A stretch of DNA of 64,000 nt, taken from Streptomyces spororaveus (GTDB lineage: Bacteria > Actinomycetota > Actinomycetes > Streptomycetales > Streptomycetaceae). Below, in pieces: positions 52,368 through 60,425 of the stretch. Numbering within the stretch: position 1 is the first letter of the stretch; each line of letters opens with the position of its first letter. A program made the position numbers and the translations under genes. The DNA is taken from positions 744,001 to 808,000 of the forward strand of contig NZ_BNED01000005.1 of the NCBI RefSeq assembly GCF_016755875.1. Direction: 5' to 3'. The notes under the pieces were generated by a model. The model saw only the letters and a program-made list of their open reading frames with translations, made no database searches and was not told the origin of the DNA.

Positions 52368-53717
52368 ATGGGGTTTCTCACCACTGCGGAACCCGCCCCG
52401 GGAAGAACCGGTTCCGGTTCCTCGGAGTGGCCCGTGTCCCGGCGCTACGCCTGGGTGGTCTTTGCACTGAGTTTCGGACTCCTGCTCTCGGACTACATGT
52501 CCCGGCAGGTCCTCAACGCCGTCTTCCCGATGCTGAAGGCCGACTGGCTGCTCTCGGACTCCCAACTGGGTTCCCTGAGCGGTGTCGTGGCCCTGGCGGT
52601 CGGTCTGCTCACCCTTCCGCTCTCGCTGCTGGCCGACCGGTGGGGCAGGGTGAGATCCCTGGTCATCGCGGCCGCGATGTGGAGCCTGGCAACCCTGGGC
52701 TGTGCGGTGGCGGCGAGCTACGACCAGATGCTCACCGGCCGGCTCTTCGTCGGCATCGGCGAGGCCGCGTACGGCAGTGTCGGTATCGCCGTGGTCCTCA
52801 GCGTCTTCCCGCACGCCCTGCGGGCGACGCTCTCGGGGGCCTTCATCGCCGGCGGGGCCTTCGGCTCGGTCCTGGGCATATCCATCGGCGGCGCCGTGGC
52901 CCAGGCGTACGGCTGGCGCTGGGCGTTCGGCCTGATGGGCGTCTTCGGCCTGGTGCTCGCGGGCGTCTACGCCGTGGTGGTCACGGAGAAGCGGCTGGCC
53001 CCGCGGCAGGACCCGGTGGAGGACGGGTCCGGCGCGGATGAACGCGACCGTCTGCGCGTGCTCCTCCCGCGGCTGTTCTCCTCCGTCTCGGTGGTCAGCG
53101 CCTACGTCGGCAGCGGTCTGCAGCTGTTCATCGCGGGCGCCCTGATCGCCTGGCTGCCCAGCTACTTCAACCGCTACTACGACATGCCCACCGCGAAGGC
53201 CGCTGCGACCGCGGGCCTGTTCGCCCTGATGATCGGTATCGGCATGATCGTCGGCGGCATCGTCTCGGACCGGATCAGCCGGCGCGCCCCGGTCCGCAAG
53301 TGGGCCGTCGCCATCGGCTGCAGCGTGGGCTCCCTCGTCCTGCTGATGACCGCGTTCCGCCTGCCGGCCGGCCCCGTACAGCTGCTCGTGCTGGGGCTGG
53401 GAACCGTGCTGTGTGCCGGAACGGCCGGGCCCGGGGCCGCCATGGTGGCGAACCTGACGCCCGCTGCCATCGCCGCCACAGCGTTCGCCACGCTCACGCT
53501 GGCCCAGAGCCTGCTCGGACTCGCCCCCGGCCCCGCGGTCACCGGGATGCTCGCCGACCGGCTCGGTCTGCTCGGCGCGCTCCGGCTCGTCCCGCTCGTG
53601 GCGGTCGCGGCCACGGCAGCGTTCCTGATCGGCCGCCATTCCTACGACCGTGACGTACGCCGTCTGACCGGGGTCGCTCCGCGGACGGAGCCGCAGAAGG
53701 CGGAGGTGTCCTCATGA
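52368..53717 (+). CDS. MFS transporter
   Basis: 449 residues with about 12 membrane helices. The start at 52368 is favoured because GAGG lies eight bases upstream. The MFS loop motif LADRWGRVRSLVIAAAM and GRLFVGIGEAAYGSVGIAVV are present, and the second half starts near 225 after a hydrophilic loop (RQDPVEDGSGADERDRLRVL). It resembles hexuronate/organic-anion symporters. Likely imports the substrate of the cluster. Overlaps the hydrolase start as ATGA. Confidence 0.93.
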   Translation: MGFLTTAEPAPGRTGSGSSEWPVSRRYAWVVFALSFGLLLSDYMSRQVLNAVFPMLKADWLLSDSQLGSLSGVVALAVGLLTLPLSLLADRWGRVRSLVIAAAMWSLATLGCAVAASYDQMLTGRLFVGIGEAAYGSVGIAVVLSVFPHALRATLSGAFIAGGAFGSVLGISIGGAVAQAYGWRWAFGLMGVFGLVLAGVYAVVVTEKRLAPRQDPVEDGSGADERDRLRVLLPRLFSSVSVVSAYVGSGLQLFIAGALIAWLPSYFNRYYDMPTAKAAATAGLFALMIGIGMIVGGIVSDRISRRAPVRKWAVAIGCSVGSLVLLMTAFRLPAGPVQLLVLGLGTVLCAGTAGPGAAMVANLTPAAIAATAFATLTLAQSLLGLAPGPAVTGMLADRLGLLGALRLVPLVAVAATAAFLIGRHSYDRDVRRLTGVAPRTEPQKAEVSS

Positions 53718-54298
53718 GCGCCACCACCGAGCCGGTGGTCGTGATCGTCCCCGGCCTGCGCGACCACGTCGAGGAGCACTGGCAGACCCTGCTGGCGAAG
53801 CGGCTCACCGAGGCCGGTCGCGGCGTCCGCACCGTTCCCCCGCTGACGCGGGACCGGCTGAGCTGCGAGGCAGGGGTCGCCGCGCTGGACAAGGTGATGG
53901 TGCAGATCGCGGGGCCCGTCGTACTGGTTGCCCACAGCGCCGGTGTGATCACCACCGTCCACTGGTCCCGGCGGCACCCGGCGCAGGTGCAGGTACAGGG
54001 GGCGCTGCTGGTGACGCCGCCGGACTTCGAGCGGCCCTTGCCGGAGGGCTACCCCACCACGGACGTGCTCGACGGGAACGGCTGGATCCCGGTGCCCCGC
54101 TCGCCGCTGCCCTTCCCCGCCATCGTCGCGGTCAGCTCGAACGACCCGCTGGGCACCGTCGGGCGAGGAGCCGAGCTGGCCCGGAACTGGGGCGGCCGCC
54201 TCGTGGAACTCGGCGATGTCGGCCACCTCAACCCCGCCTCCGGCCACGGCCCGTGGCCGAGGGCGGAGGAACTCCTCCGCGAGCTCGGACACAGCTGA
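53714..54298 (+). CDS. RBBP9/YdeN-type serine hydrolase
   Basis: 194 residues. The start overlaps the transporter stop as ATGA. VPGLRDHVEEHWQTLLAKRL, the nucleophile elbow VLVAHSAGVITTVHWSRRHP, SSNDPLGTVGRGAELARNWG and GDVGHLNPASGHGPWPRAEE are the family's motifs (Ser, Asp, His). Probably hydrolyses an ester in the operon's pathway. Confidence 0.92.
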   Translation: MSATTEPVVVIVPGLRDHVEEHWQTLLAKRLTEAGRGVRTVPPLTRDRLSCEAGVAALDKVMVQIAGPVVLVAHSAGVITTVHWSRRHPAQVQVQGALLVTPPDFERPLPEGYPTTDVLDGNGWIPVPRSPLPFPAIVAVSSNDPLGTVGRGAELARNWGGRLVELGDVGHLNPASGHGPWPRAEELLRELGHS

Positions 54299-54390
54299 TC
54301 CCCCGGTGAGGTTCGCAGAGTGCGGCAGGCGCAGGTCCGGGGTTCGTACATCGGCTTCAACCGTGCAGCTGGACCGGCCCGGTTCCGGGG

Positions 54391-54954
54391 CTACTGGTGG
54401 TCGGGAACGTACTGGTAGCCAACGCGGCGCACGGTGGTGATGCGGCCCCGGTGAGCGGGCCCGAGCTTGCGGCGCAGCCTGGCCACGTGGACGTCGACCG
54501 TACGGCCGTCGCCGATGTGTCCGTAACCCCAGATGTCCGAGATGAGGGCCTCACATGTGTGGACCGTGTACGGATGGGCCACCAGGTGGGCCAGGAGGTT
54601 GAACTCCAGGTAAGTGAGGTCCAGTTCGCGTCCGTCGACCTCGACCAGCCGACGCGCGCTGTCGACCCGGACGGCATCGTCGAGCCGGACGGCGTCGGGG
54701 TGCGGGGCCGGTTCCGGCTCGGGTGCCGGAAGGGTCCCGGGTTCGAGGGGATGGGTCTCCGGGCGTATGCCGTGCGCGATCATCACCGCGGCCGGGTCTG
54801 CGTCCGCCGGCAGGAACACGAGGTATCCGACGCGGGCGCCGCCGATCCCGTGGGCGGAGACGGCGGGCGGACGGTCGCCGACCAGCTGGAGGCGCGGGGC
54901 CGGGGAACGGCGGACGGCGGTGGCGGGTACCGGTGCGGGAAGTGCGGTGGTCAC
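54391..54954 (-). CDS. Winged-helix (OmpR/PhoB C-terminal) regulator without receiver
   Basis: 187 residues from a GTG at 54954 with GAAGGGG six bases upstream. The C-terminal DNA-binding domain is complete: LDLTYLEFNLLAHLVAHPYT, CEALISDIWGYGHIGDGRTV DVHVARLRRKLG and RVGYQYVP. The N-terminal half (about 1-90) has no receiver Asp or phosphorylation pocket. Divergent from the flavoprotein gene, so likely its regulator. Such orphan winged-helix proteins occur next to sulfur or nitrogen genes in Streptomyces (from memory). Confidence 0.88.
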   Translation of the reverse strand: MTTALPAPVPATAVRRSPAPRLQLVGDRPPAVSAHGIGGARVGYLVFLPADADPAAVMIAHGIRPETHPLEPGTLPAPEPEPAPHPDAVRLDDAVRVDSARRLVEVDGRELDLTYLEFNLLAHLVAHPYTVHTCEALISDIWGYGHIGDGRTVDVHVARLRRKLGPAHRGRITTVRRVGYQYVPDHQ

Positions 54955-55300
54955 GATGAGCCCCTTCGGCTGCTCGGAATGAGGTACGGACGCCGAGTGT
55001 CGGGCCGCGACAGGGCAGGGGTCTCCGTGACGGATGCGGCGCGAGGGCCGACGCGCCGCACGCGGGGCGGAACCCGTACGACTCAGAGGGCTGGGGTCAC
55101 GGGAACAGCGGGCGCGCGAAGACGAGCGGCAGCCGGAGGGCTGGCGCACATCCGGGAAATGCCCTGTCGAAGAAGCCCTAGACAGGTCGGCAGACGGCGC
55201 TGGCGACGCGACGGAGGTCAACGTGCCTGCGGCGTACGAGCAACGGCTGCGACGGGGACATGGCCACATCGTGAGGTGCGCGGCGGCCGCGCGTCAATAC
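54955..55300. other. Divergent upstream region, left part
   Basis: About 345 bases after the winged-helix gene start, high GC, no credible gene; a promoter for the leftward gene should be here. Confidence 0.35.
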
Positions 55301-55323
55301 TTTCCTATTCATTCACTAGGAAA
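55301..55323. promoter_or_regulatory. Inverted repeat TTTCCTA-N9-TAGGAAA
   Basis: A perfect 7-bp dyad in an AT-rich patch upstream of the flavoprotein gene. It may be the site of the winged-helix or Rrf2 regulator. The second control region contains GGGAAAACTAGGAA (57347-57360), a partial echo. Confidence 0.5.
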
Positions 55324-55344
55324 GGCCGCCGACCTGCACGGTCT

Positions 55345-55434
55345 CTCATCCCGAGATCGTGTCGTCCGCGATTCGGTCACACTCTTGCCCGGCAGGCGGC
55401 TTCGAGCGAGTATCCCTATCAATCCGATGGGAAA
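55345..55434 (+). promoter_or_regulatory. Sulfur-type control region, copy 1
   Basis: CGAGATCGTGTCGTCC followed by ATTCGGTCACACTCTTG (to 55387), then after 26 bases CCTATCAATCCGATGGGAAA (to 55434). The same blocks with the same spacing recur at 57259-57353 before the leader peptide and sulfonate-binding gene. This argues for one shared regulator. Sits 60 bases before the flavoprotein gene. Confidence 0.65.
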
Positions 55435-55494
55435 GGTGGGGATTCGGTGAACCGGCCGGCCGATGCCACCCAACAACGTTCCGGAGTAACCGAA

Positions 55495-56700
55495 ATGACC
55501 ACCGCCATCCCCCATGGCACCGACGGCCGGCGATCCACCGACGAGCAGCGCCGCTCGCTCCTGCGTACCGCCCGCGACGTGGCGGACGACTTCGCCGCAG
55601 ACGCCATCGCCCGTGATCAGGCGGGCAAGCCGCCGGCCGACGAGACGGCCCGGCTGCGCGAGGCGGGCCTGCCGGCCGCCCTCACCCCGCCCGGGCCCGA
55701 CCGCGGGACGGACTGGCGCACCGGATGCGCCGTCATCCGGGAGATCGCCGCGGCGGACAGCTCCGTCGGCGACCTACTCGCCCGCCACTACGTGCACACC
55801 TGGAGCGGACGCTTCTACGCGAACCACCACCACGCGACCGCCCTCGAAGAGGAGTCGGTGGGCGAGCAGTGGCTGTGGACCGGTGCAGTCAGCGCTCCGC
55901 TCTCCCACGACGACACCGACGGACCGGGGCTCACGCTGCGGCGGCGCACCCCCGGCTACGTGCTGAGCGGGCGCCGGTTCGTGGACACGGCGGCGACCGC
56001 GGCCGACCAGATCGTGGTCGACGCCGTCTACGCGGCGACCGGGGACGTCCTCGTCGTACGGATCCCACCCAGCGCACAGGGGGTGACCGTCGAGTCCGCC
56101 CACGACCGGCTCGGGCAGCGCCTCGCCGGAGCGGGCGAGGTCGTCCTGGACCGGGTCGCCATCACGCCCGAACAGGTGCTGGGCCGCCGGCCGCACGACG
56201 AGGAGTCGACCGCACCCTTCACCGCACTCGCGGAGCCGGCGCTCCGGCTCGCCCTGTGTCACGTCGCCCTCGGCATCGCCGAAGGCGCCCTCACCGAGGC
56301 GCGCGACCTCAGCAGGGGCGGCCGCGCGCACCGGCTGCCCGGCGAGGACCCGGACCTCTTCCTGACGTACGGGGAACTCGCCTCGGCCGCCCAGACGGCC
56401 ACCGCCGTGGTCAACCGGGCGACGGACGTGATGGCGCGGGCCCTCGACACGGGTCCGCACCTCGACGCGGAAGGAGCCGCTGGCGTCGCGGCCCTGGTCG
56501 CCACGGCCGAGACCGTGACGTCGAAGGCCGCCCTGCGCATCACCGCCCGGGTGCTGGAACTCGCCGACGCGCCCGGCCTGGACCGGTTCTGGCGCAACGC
56601 CCGGGTCCTGACGGCCCACCGCCCGGCCGCCCACCGCCTGCGCTCCATCGGCGAGCACTACCTCAACGGCTCCCACCCCGCGGTGACTGCCTTCCGCTGA
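55495..56700 (+). CDS. Acyl-CoA dehydrogenase-like flavoprotein (SfnB/DszC type)
   Basis: 401 residues. CGGAG eight bases before the ATG. An acyl-CoA dehydrogenase fold (CAVIREIAAADSSVGDLLAR, LCHVALGIAEGALTEARDLS, DRFWRNARVLTAHRPAAHRL). The Arg/His-rich end and lack of the catalytic Glu fit the monooxygenase-like SfnB/DszC branch, which uses reduced flavin to oxidise organosulfur compounds. The neighbouring sulfur-type control region supports this. Substrate not known. Confidence 0.8.
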   Translation: MTTAIPHGTDGRRSTDEQRRSLLRTARDVADDFAADAIARDQAGKPPADETARLREAGLPAALTPPGPDRGTDWRTGCAVIREIAAADSSVGDLLARHYVHTWSGRFYANHHHATALEEESVGEQWLWTGAVSAPLSHDDTDGPGLTLRRRTPGYVLSGRRFVDTAATAADQIVVDAVYAATGDVLVVRIPPSAQGVTVESAHDRLGQRLAGAGEVVLDRVAITPEQVLGRRPHDEESTAPFTALAEPALRLALCHVALGIAEGALTEARDLSRGGRAHRLPGEDPDLFLTYGELASAAQTATAVVNRATDVMARALDTGPHLDAEGAAGVAALVATAETVTSKAALRITARVLELADAPGLDRFWRNARVLTAHRPAAHRLRSIGEHYLNGSHPAVTAFR

Positions 56701-56768
56701 CGCGGGCCCGCGCACCTGCCCGGCGGCCGGCGGCCACCCGCGAGGGGACAGCGGCCGGATCGATGCAA

Positions 56769-56774
56769 GATAAT
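56769..56774 (+). promoter_or_regulatory. -10-like GATAAT before a leaderless start
   Basis: GATAAT ends six bases before the Rrf2 ATG at 56781, and no ribosome site lies between. This geometry suggests a leaderless mRNA starting at or near the ATG, which is common in actinobacteria. Confidence 0.5.
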
Positions 56775-56780
56775 GTCCGT

Positions 56781-57239
56781 ATGCGGATCTCAGCCAGGGC
56801 GGACTACGCGGTACGTGCCGCACTGCAGCTTGCCGCGTCGCAGGATGACGGGCCGGTGAAGGCAGAGGCCATCGCCGACGCCCAGGACATCCCGCACAAG
56901 TTCCTCGAGGGCATCCTGAACGACATGCGCCGGGGTGGTCTCGTGCTGAGCCAGCGGGGCGGCAACGGCGGGTACCGGCTGGCCAAGCCCGCCCAGTCCA
57001 TCAGCATCGCGGACGTGATCCGTGTCGTGGACGGACCGCTCGTCTCGGTGCGCGGGGTGCGCCCTCCGGACCTGTCCTACACCGGCCCCGCCCAAGCACT
57101 GCTCCCCCTGTGGATCGCGCTGCGGGCCAATGTCCGCGAGATCCTCGACGGCGTGAGCCTCGCCGACGTCTCGTCGTCCGACCTGCCCGCGGACGTATCG
57201 GCACTGGCCGATACCCCTGGCGCCTGGACCAATCCCTGA
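56781..57239 (+). CDS. Rrf2-family regulator without cluster cysteines
   Basis: 152 residues. The winged HTH is MRISARADYAVRAALQLAAS and IPHKFLEGILNDMRRGGLVL SQRGGNGGYRLAKPAQSI. The region that holds three Fe-S cysteines in IscR/NsrR (VRGVRPPDLSYTG) has none, as in CymR, the cysteine-metabolism repressor. With a sulfonate-binding protein and leader peptide downstream it is probably the local sulfur regulator. Starts 80 bases after the flavoprotein stop, likely from its own promoter. Confidence 0.9.
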   Translation: MRISARADYAVRAALQLAASQDDGPVKAEAIADAQDIPHKFLEGILNDMRRGGLVLSQRGGNGGYRLAKPAQSISIADVIRVVDGPLVSVRGVRPPDLSYTGPAQALLPLWIALRANVREILDGVSLADVSSSDLPADVSALADTPGAWTNP

Positions 57240-57258
57240 CCCCTGCCCCACCTGCGCA

Positions 57259-57353
57259 TTCTCACATAACGAGATTATGCCGTCCATTATTCGGTCACCC
57301 TCTTGGGGCGGGTGTCCGCCTCTGCCAATATGCCTACCAACCAGGTGGGAAAA
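57259..57353 (+). promoter_or_regulatory. Sulfur-type control region, copy 2
   Basis: CGAGATTATGCCGTCC then ATTCGGTCACCCTCTTG, 26 bases, and CCTACCAACCAGGTGGGAAA. These match copy 1 at 55345-55434 in order and spacing. It lies 23 bases before the leader-peptide GTG. A CGAGAT-type stretch followed by TTCGGTCAC may hold the regulator site and -35. Confidence 0.65.
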
Positions 57354-57376
57354 CTAGGAATCAGGGGAGGCGAGCC

Positions 57377-57475
57377 GTGCGAACACTGCATCGCGCAGGC
57401 CGGATGCTGTCTCTGACCTCCCGCCGGCACATCGACCTGCTCCGCACGGCCGGCGCCATCTGTCAGCCCGGCTGA
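57377..57475 (+). CDS. Putative sulfur-regulon leader peptide
   Basis: 32 codons; GTG six bases after GGGGAGG. The product contains SLTSRRHIDLLRTAGAICQP, matching the SRRHxDLxRxxxAxC motif of the Streptomyces 'putative leader peptide' family found ahead of sulfur-uptake genes. The single Cys near the end is where ribosome stalling on low Cys-tRNA could act (attenuation as reported for actinobacterial cysteine uORFs). 283 bases follow before the binding-protein gene, with space for alternate hairpins. Confidence 0.78.
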   Translation: MRTLHRAGRMLSLTSRRHIDLLRTAGAICQPG

Positions 57476-57758
57476 CATCACCCTCCGGACCCCGCTCCAC
57501 GTGTAGTCAGCGCTGAGCACCGTCGGACGTGCCTCTCGGCCGACCACGCCGACCGCGTGGAGTCGAGCGCGGGCGTCCGCATGACGGGCTCGACCTCCGA
57601 CTCCGAGTTGTCCGACACCCCTTCGTTCCTCGCGACCGCAACCCCGTCGCCCACCGCTCACCGCGCTCACCGCCGGCCGTCGGTTCCGTGTGCGTCGGCG
57701 GCGTCGCTTCGGCCTTCTCCGCACCTCCTCGAACCCCATCCCGTGAAAGGACACCTCC
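57476..57758 (+). other. Leader region between peptide and binding-protein gene
   Basis: About 280 bases without a gene. Expected to hold any attenuator structure. No obvious perfect hairpin was seen by eye. Confidence 0.35.
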
Positions 57759-58868
57759 GTGTCTGCCGCAAGACCGCTCACCACCCTGCGCGCCATCGCC
57801 GTCACCGCGACGCTTCCCCTGCTGCTCACCGCCTGCGGCTACGGCTCCGAGGCCAAGAAGGACGAGCCCAAGGCCGCGGACGCCGGCGACGCCGGCAAGA
57901 AGCTCTCCGCCTCCGAGGTACGGATCGGCTACTTCCCGAACCTGACGCACGCCACCGCTCTGGTAGGCCTCCAGGAAGGCCTGATCGAGAAGGAACTGAA
58001 CGGCACCAAGATCAAGCCGCAGTCCTTCAACGCCGGCCCGTCCGAGATCGAAGCCCTCAACGGCGGATCCCTCGACATCGGCTTCATCGGCCCCTCCCCG
58101 TCGATCAACGGCTACGTGAAGTCCAAGGGCTCCAACCTGCGGATCATCTCCGGATCCGCCTCCGGCGGCGTGAAGCTCGTCGTGAACCCGGACAAGATCA
58201 AGACCCTGGACGACCTCAAGGGCAAGAAGATCGCCACCCCGCAGAAGGGGAACACGCAGGACGTCGCGTTCCTCAACTGGATCTCCGAGAAGGGCTGGAA
58301 GGTCGACCCGGAGTCCGGCAAGGGCGACGTCTCCGTCGTCCGCACGGACAACAAGGTCACCCCGGACGCCTTCAAGCAGGGCTCGATCGACGGCGCCTGG
58401 GTGCCCGAGCCCACGGCCTCCAAGCTCGTCTCCGACGGCGGCTCCGTCCTCCTCGACGAGACCGCCCTGTGGCCCGACAAGAAGTTCGTGATCACGAACA
58501 TCATCGTGTCCCAGAAGTTCCTCAAGGAGCACCCGGACGTCGTCGAAGCCGTACTGCGCGGCACCGTGAAGACCAACGACTGGATCCACGCCAACCAGGA
58601 CAAGGCGAAGGCCTCCGCCAACGCCAAGCTGCAGGCGGACAGCGGCAAGGCCCTCGACGCCAAGATCATCGACCCGGCATGGCCCGGCATCGCCATCACC
58701 GACGACCCGCTGGCCTCCACGCTCAAGACGCAGTCGGAGTGGGCGGTCAAGGCCAAGCTCATCGAGGAGCCCGACCTGGCCGGCATCTACGACCTCACGC
58801 TCCTGAACAAGGTACTGAAGGCCGCCGGCAAGCCCGAGGTCTCCGACGCCGGCCTCGGCGCCAAGTAA
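57759..58868 (+). CDS. Aliphatic-sulfonate-type ABC substrate-binding lipoprotein
   Basis: 369 residues. GTG seven bases after AAAGGA. Lipobox LLLTAC with Cys26. The mature part is a NMT1/SsuA-like periplasmic-binding fold: VRIGYFPNLTHATALVGLQE, SFNAGPSEIEALNGGSLDIG FIGPSPSINGY, ISGSASGGVKLVVNPD and QKGNTQDVAFLNWISEKGWK. It captures sulfonates or similar anions outside the membrane. Its ABC ATPase and permease, which should follow, are broken or missing here, so it may serve transporter parts encoded elsewhere. Confidence 0.92.
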   Translation: MSAARPLTTLRAIAVTATLPLLLTACGYGSEAKKDEPKAADAGDAGKKLSASEVRIGYFPNLTHATALVGLQEGLIEKELNGTKIKPQSFNAGPSEIEALNGGSLDIGFIGPSPSINGYVKSKGSNLRIISGSASGGVKLVVNPDKIKTLDDLKGKKIATPQKGNTQDVAFLNWISEKGWKVDPESGKGDVSVVRTDNKVTPDAFKQGSIDGAWVPEPTASKLVSDGGSVLLDETALWPDKKFVITNIIVSQKFLKEHPDVVEAVLRGTVKTNDWIHANQDKAKASANAKLQADSGKALDAKIIDPAWPGIAITDDPLASTLKTQSEWAVKAKLIEEPDLAGIYDLTLLNKVLKAAGKPEVSDAGLGAK

Positions 58869-58902
58869 CCCCGCAATCCAGCCATCCCAGGAGGTGACGA
58901 CC

Positions 58903-58998
58903 ATGGCTCCCGGAGAGCACGTCACCCTCCTGGGTACCCCGGGGTGGGGAAAGCAGCAACAGCCGCTGCCCCATACCGTCGCCAGCCCGGCCCGCTGA
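58903..58998 (+). pseudogene. Stub of an SsuB-like ABC ATPase
   Basis: AGGAGGTGA stands five bases before an ATG. The product reads MAPGEHVTLLGTPGWGKQQQ and stops after 31 residues. APGEHVTLLG-x-x-G-x-GK is the Walker A neighbourhood of sulfonate ATPases, with the GK-S/T end degraded to GKQQ. The intact gene's N-terminal part and everything after Walker A are gone. Confidence 0.7.
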
Positions 58999-59308
58999 AA
59001 CCGTTCGATGACATCGCCGTCCGACGCCTCCGCATCCGCATCCGCCAGGAGACCCTCACGCTCCTCCACGACCTCCTCGTTCCCGCTGACGCGGAACTAC
59101 GCCCTCACCCCCGAGGGCCGGCGGACAACGCAACACGAAATCCAGCCGCGCAGCTCCCCCTACGCCCCGGCATCCGACAGATCAGTGGGACAAAACCACC
59201 GACAGAACGTCGAGCCCAGACGATGCGGCATGCCGACATCACGAGCCGAAGAACCTGAATGTAATCAACACCTAATTACAGCTTCCGAACGCGACAGCGA
59301 GCCGCAGC
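58999..59308. other. Degenerate stretch after the ATPase stub
   Basis: 310 bases with frame fragments such as DDIAVRRLRIRIRQETLTLL that I cannot place; possibly more worn transporter or unrelated sequence. No credible complete gene. The right end (about 59250-59290) is AT-richer. Confidence 0.4.
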
Positions 59309-59815
59309 TCACATCCCTTCCGGCCGCAACGGCAGGTCGCGATACCGATCGAATGCCTCGCGGGCGTCTGGAACGAACCCGCGATGACGGACCAGGGCAG
59401 TCAGTTCGGACTCAGTCAGCCAGTCGTACCAAGCGACCTCCGAAGGGTCGGGCTGAAGCGGTTCTGTGACAACGACCTCATGCAGACCGAGCCAATACGG
59501 GCTGATCGCACCCTCGCACAAGAACTTGAACACGAAACGAGGACGGGTGCGAACGCCAAGTTCTTGCTCCAACTCCCGCGCAGCAGCATCCTCATACGAC
59601 TCGGCCACATCCACGGCGCCTCCGAACATCCAGTTGAGCTGCCCCGGGAAAAGAGCGACATCGTCTGGACGGCGGTGGACGAGGATCCGTCCCGCACTGT
59701 CGCGACACACGATCGTCGCTATGCGGTGCAACCACTGGTGACGGATTGCCTCCCCCCTGTCCACAACAGCCAGCACCTCGTCACGCTCGTCGACCCGCTC
59801 AACAAGTTCACTCAT
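59309..59815 (-). CDS. NUDIX hydrolase (IPP-isomerase-like)
   Basis: 168 residues. The ATG at 59815 has GGGAGGG upstream. The N-terminal part (IRHQWLHRIATIVCRDSAGR ILVHRRPDDVALFPGQLNWM) and Nudix box (GGAVDVAESYEDAAARELEQ ELGV) resemble the IDI/Nudix group. It hydrolyses a nucleoside diphosphate derivative; substrate unknown. Codon use looks slightly less G/C-biased than the rest, consistent with transfer. Confidence 0.88.
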   Translation of the reverse strand: MSELVERVDERDEVLAVVDRGEAIRHQWLHRIATIVCRDSAGRILVHRRPDDVALFPGQLNWMFGGAVDVAESYEDAAARELEQELGVRTRPRFVFKFLCEGAISPYWLGLHEVVVTEPLQPDPSEVAWYDWLTESELTALVRHRGFVPDAREAFDRYRDLPLRPEGM

Positions 59816-59937
59816 GGAGCCCACCCTCCCAGAGGGAACCATGAAGTGCGTTGAGAAGGTCCAGTGCCTCGCGTACGACCCTGGCGTCACACGCCGCGAG
59901 GGTGGACTTCCCTGACTCGACGTCCTCAAGAACGTGA

Positions 59938-60080
59938 TCAGCTCGATCGGATGACCTCGCCGGGGCCGTTGAGGGCGGCCAGGATGGGGGCGCCCCGGCC
60001 GGTGAAGGCGAAGTCGTCGATTCCTGCCACACCGGTGGCCCGGGTCCGGACCGGGTCGAAGCGACCGTCCCGCAGGACGG
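59938..60080 (-). pseudogene. Possible fragment of a propeller (SMP-30-like) protein
   Basis: The minus strand reads GVAGIDDFAFTGRGAPILAA then LNGPGEVI, which resembles a blade of a secreted SMP-30-like protein. It is cut on both sides and joined to a NUDIX fragment on the other strand. Family resemblance is weak. Confidence 0.3.
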
Positions 60081-60082
60081 AG

Positions 60083-60352
60083 GTCGGCATCCAGGTGCCC
60101 GCAGGCAGCGTCCGCCCCGGTGAGGCGCCGGAAGCCGCCGCTCTGCGCGAGGCCCGCGAGGAGACCGGCCTGCCGGACTTCAAGATCGTCCGCAAGCTCG
60201 GCGAGACCGAGTACGACATCAGCCCGTACCGGTTCGAGATCCAGCACCGGCACGTGTTCCACCTGGAGCTCACCGAGCCGACCCCGGAACGGTGGATGAG
60301 CCAGGAGGACCACGACGGCGAGCAGGAGCCGACCTACTGCGAGTGCTTCTAG
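60083..60352 (+). pseudogene. Truncated NUDIX hydrolase
   Basis: VGIQVPAGSVRPGEAPEAAA followed by LREAREETGLPD is an intact Nudix box, then the frame runs FKIVRKLGETEYDISPYRFE to EPTYCECF and a stop. The N-terminal third is absent and the last segment is lost, so the gene is probably dead. Confidence 0.65.
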
Positions 60353-60425
60353 CGCGCACCGTAGCGCCGTCGGGGCCGACCTACCTCGGCGTTGGTCCCG
60401 ACGGCACATCCACAAAGACGGACAG

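Noticed and set aside
51378..53639. 753-codon minus-strand frame rich in Gln/Arg/His
   Set aside because: Antisense of TauD and the MFS transporter gene; composition is that of a complementary-strand shadow.
59864..60082. Upstream extension of the truncated NUDIX frame
   Set aside because: The frame is open but its sequence is not NUDIX-like and the other strand reads more like protein there.
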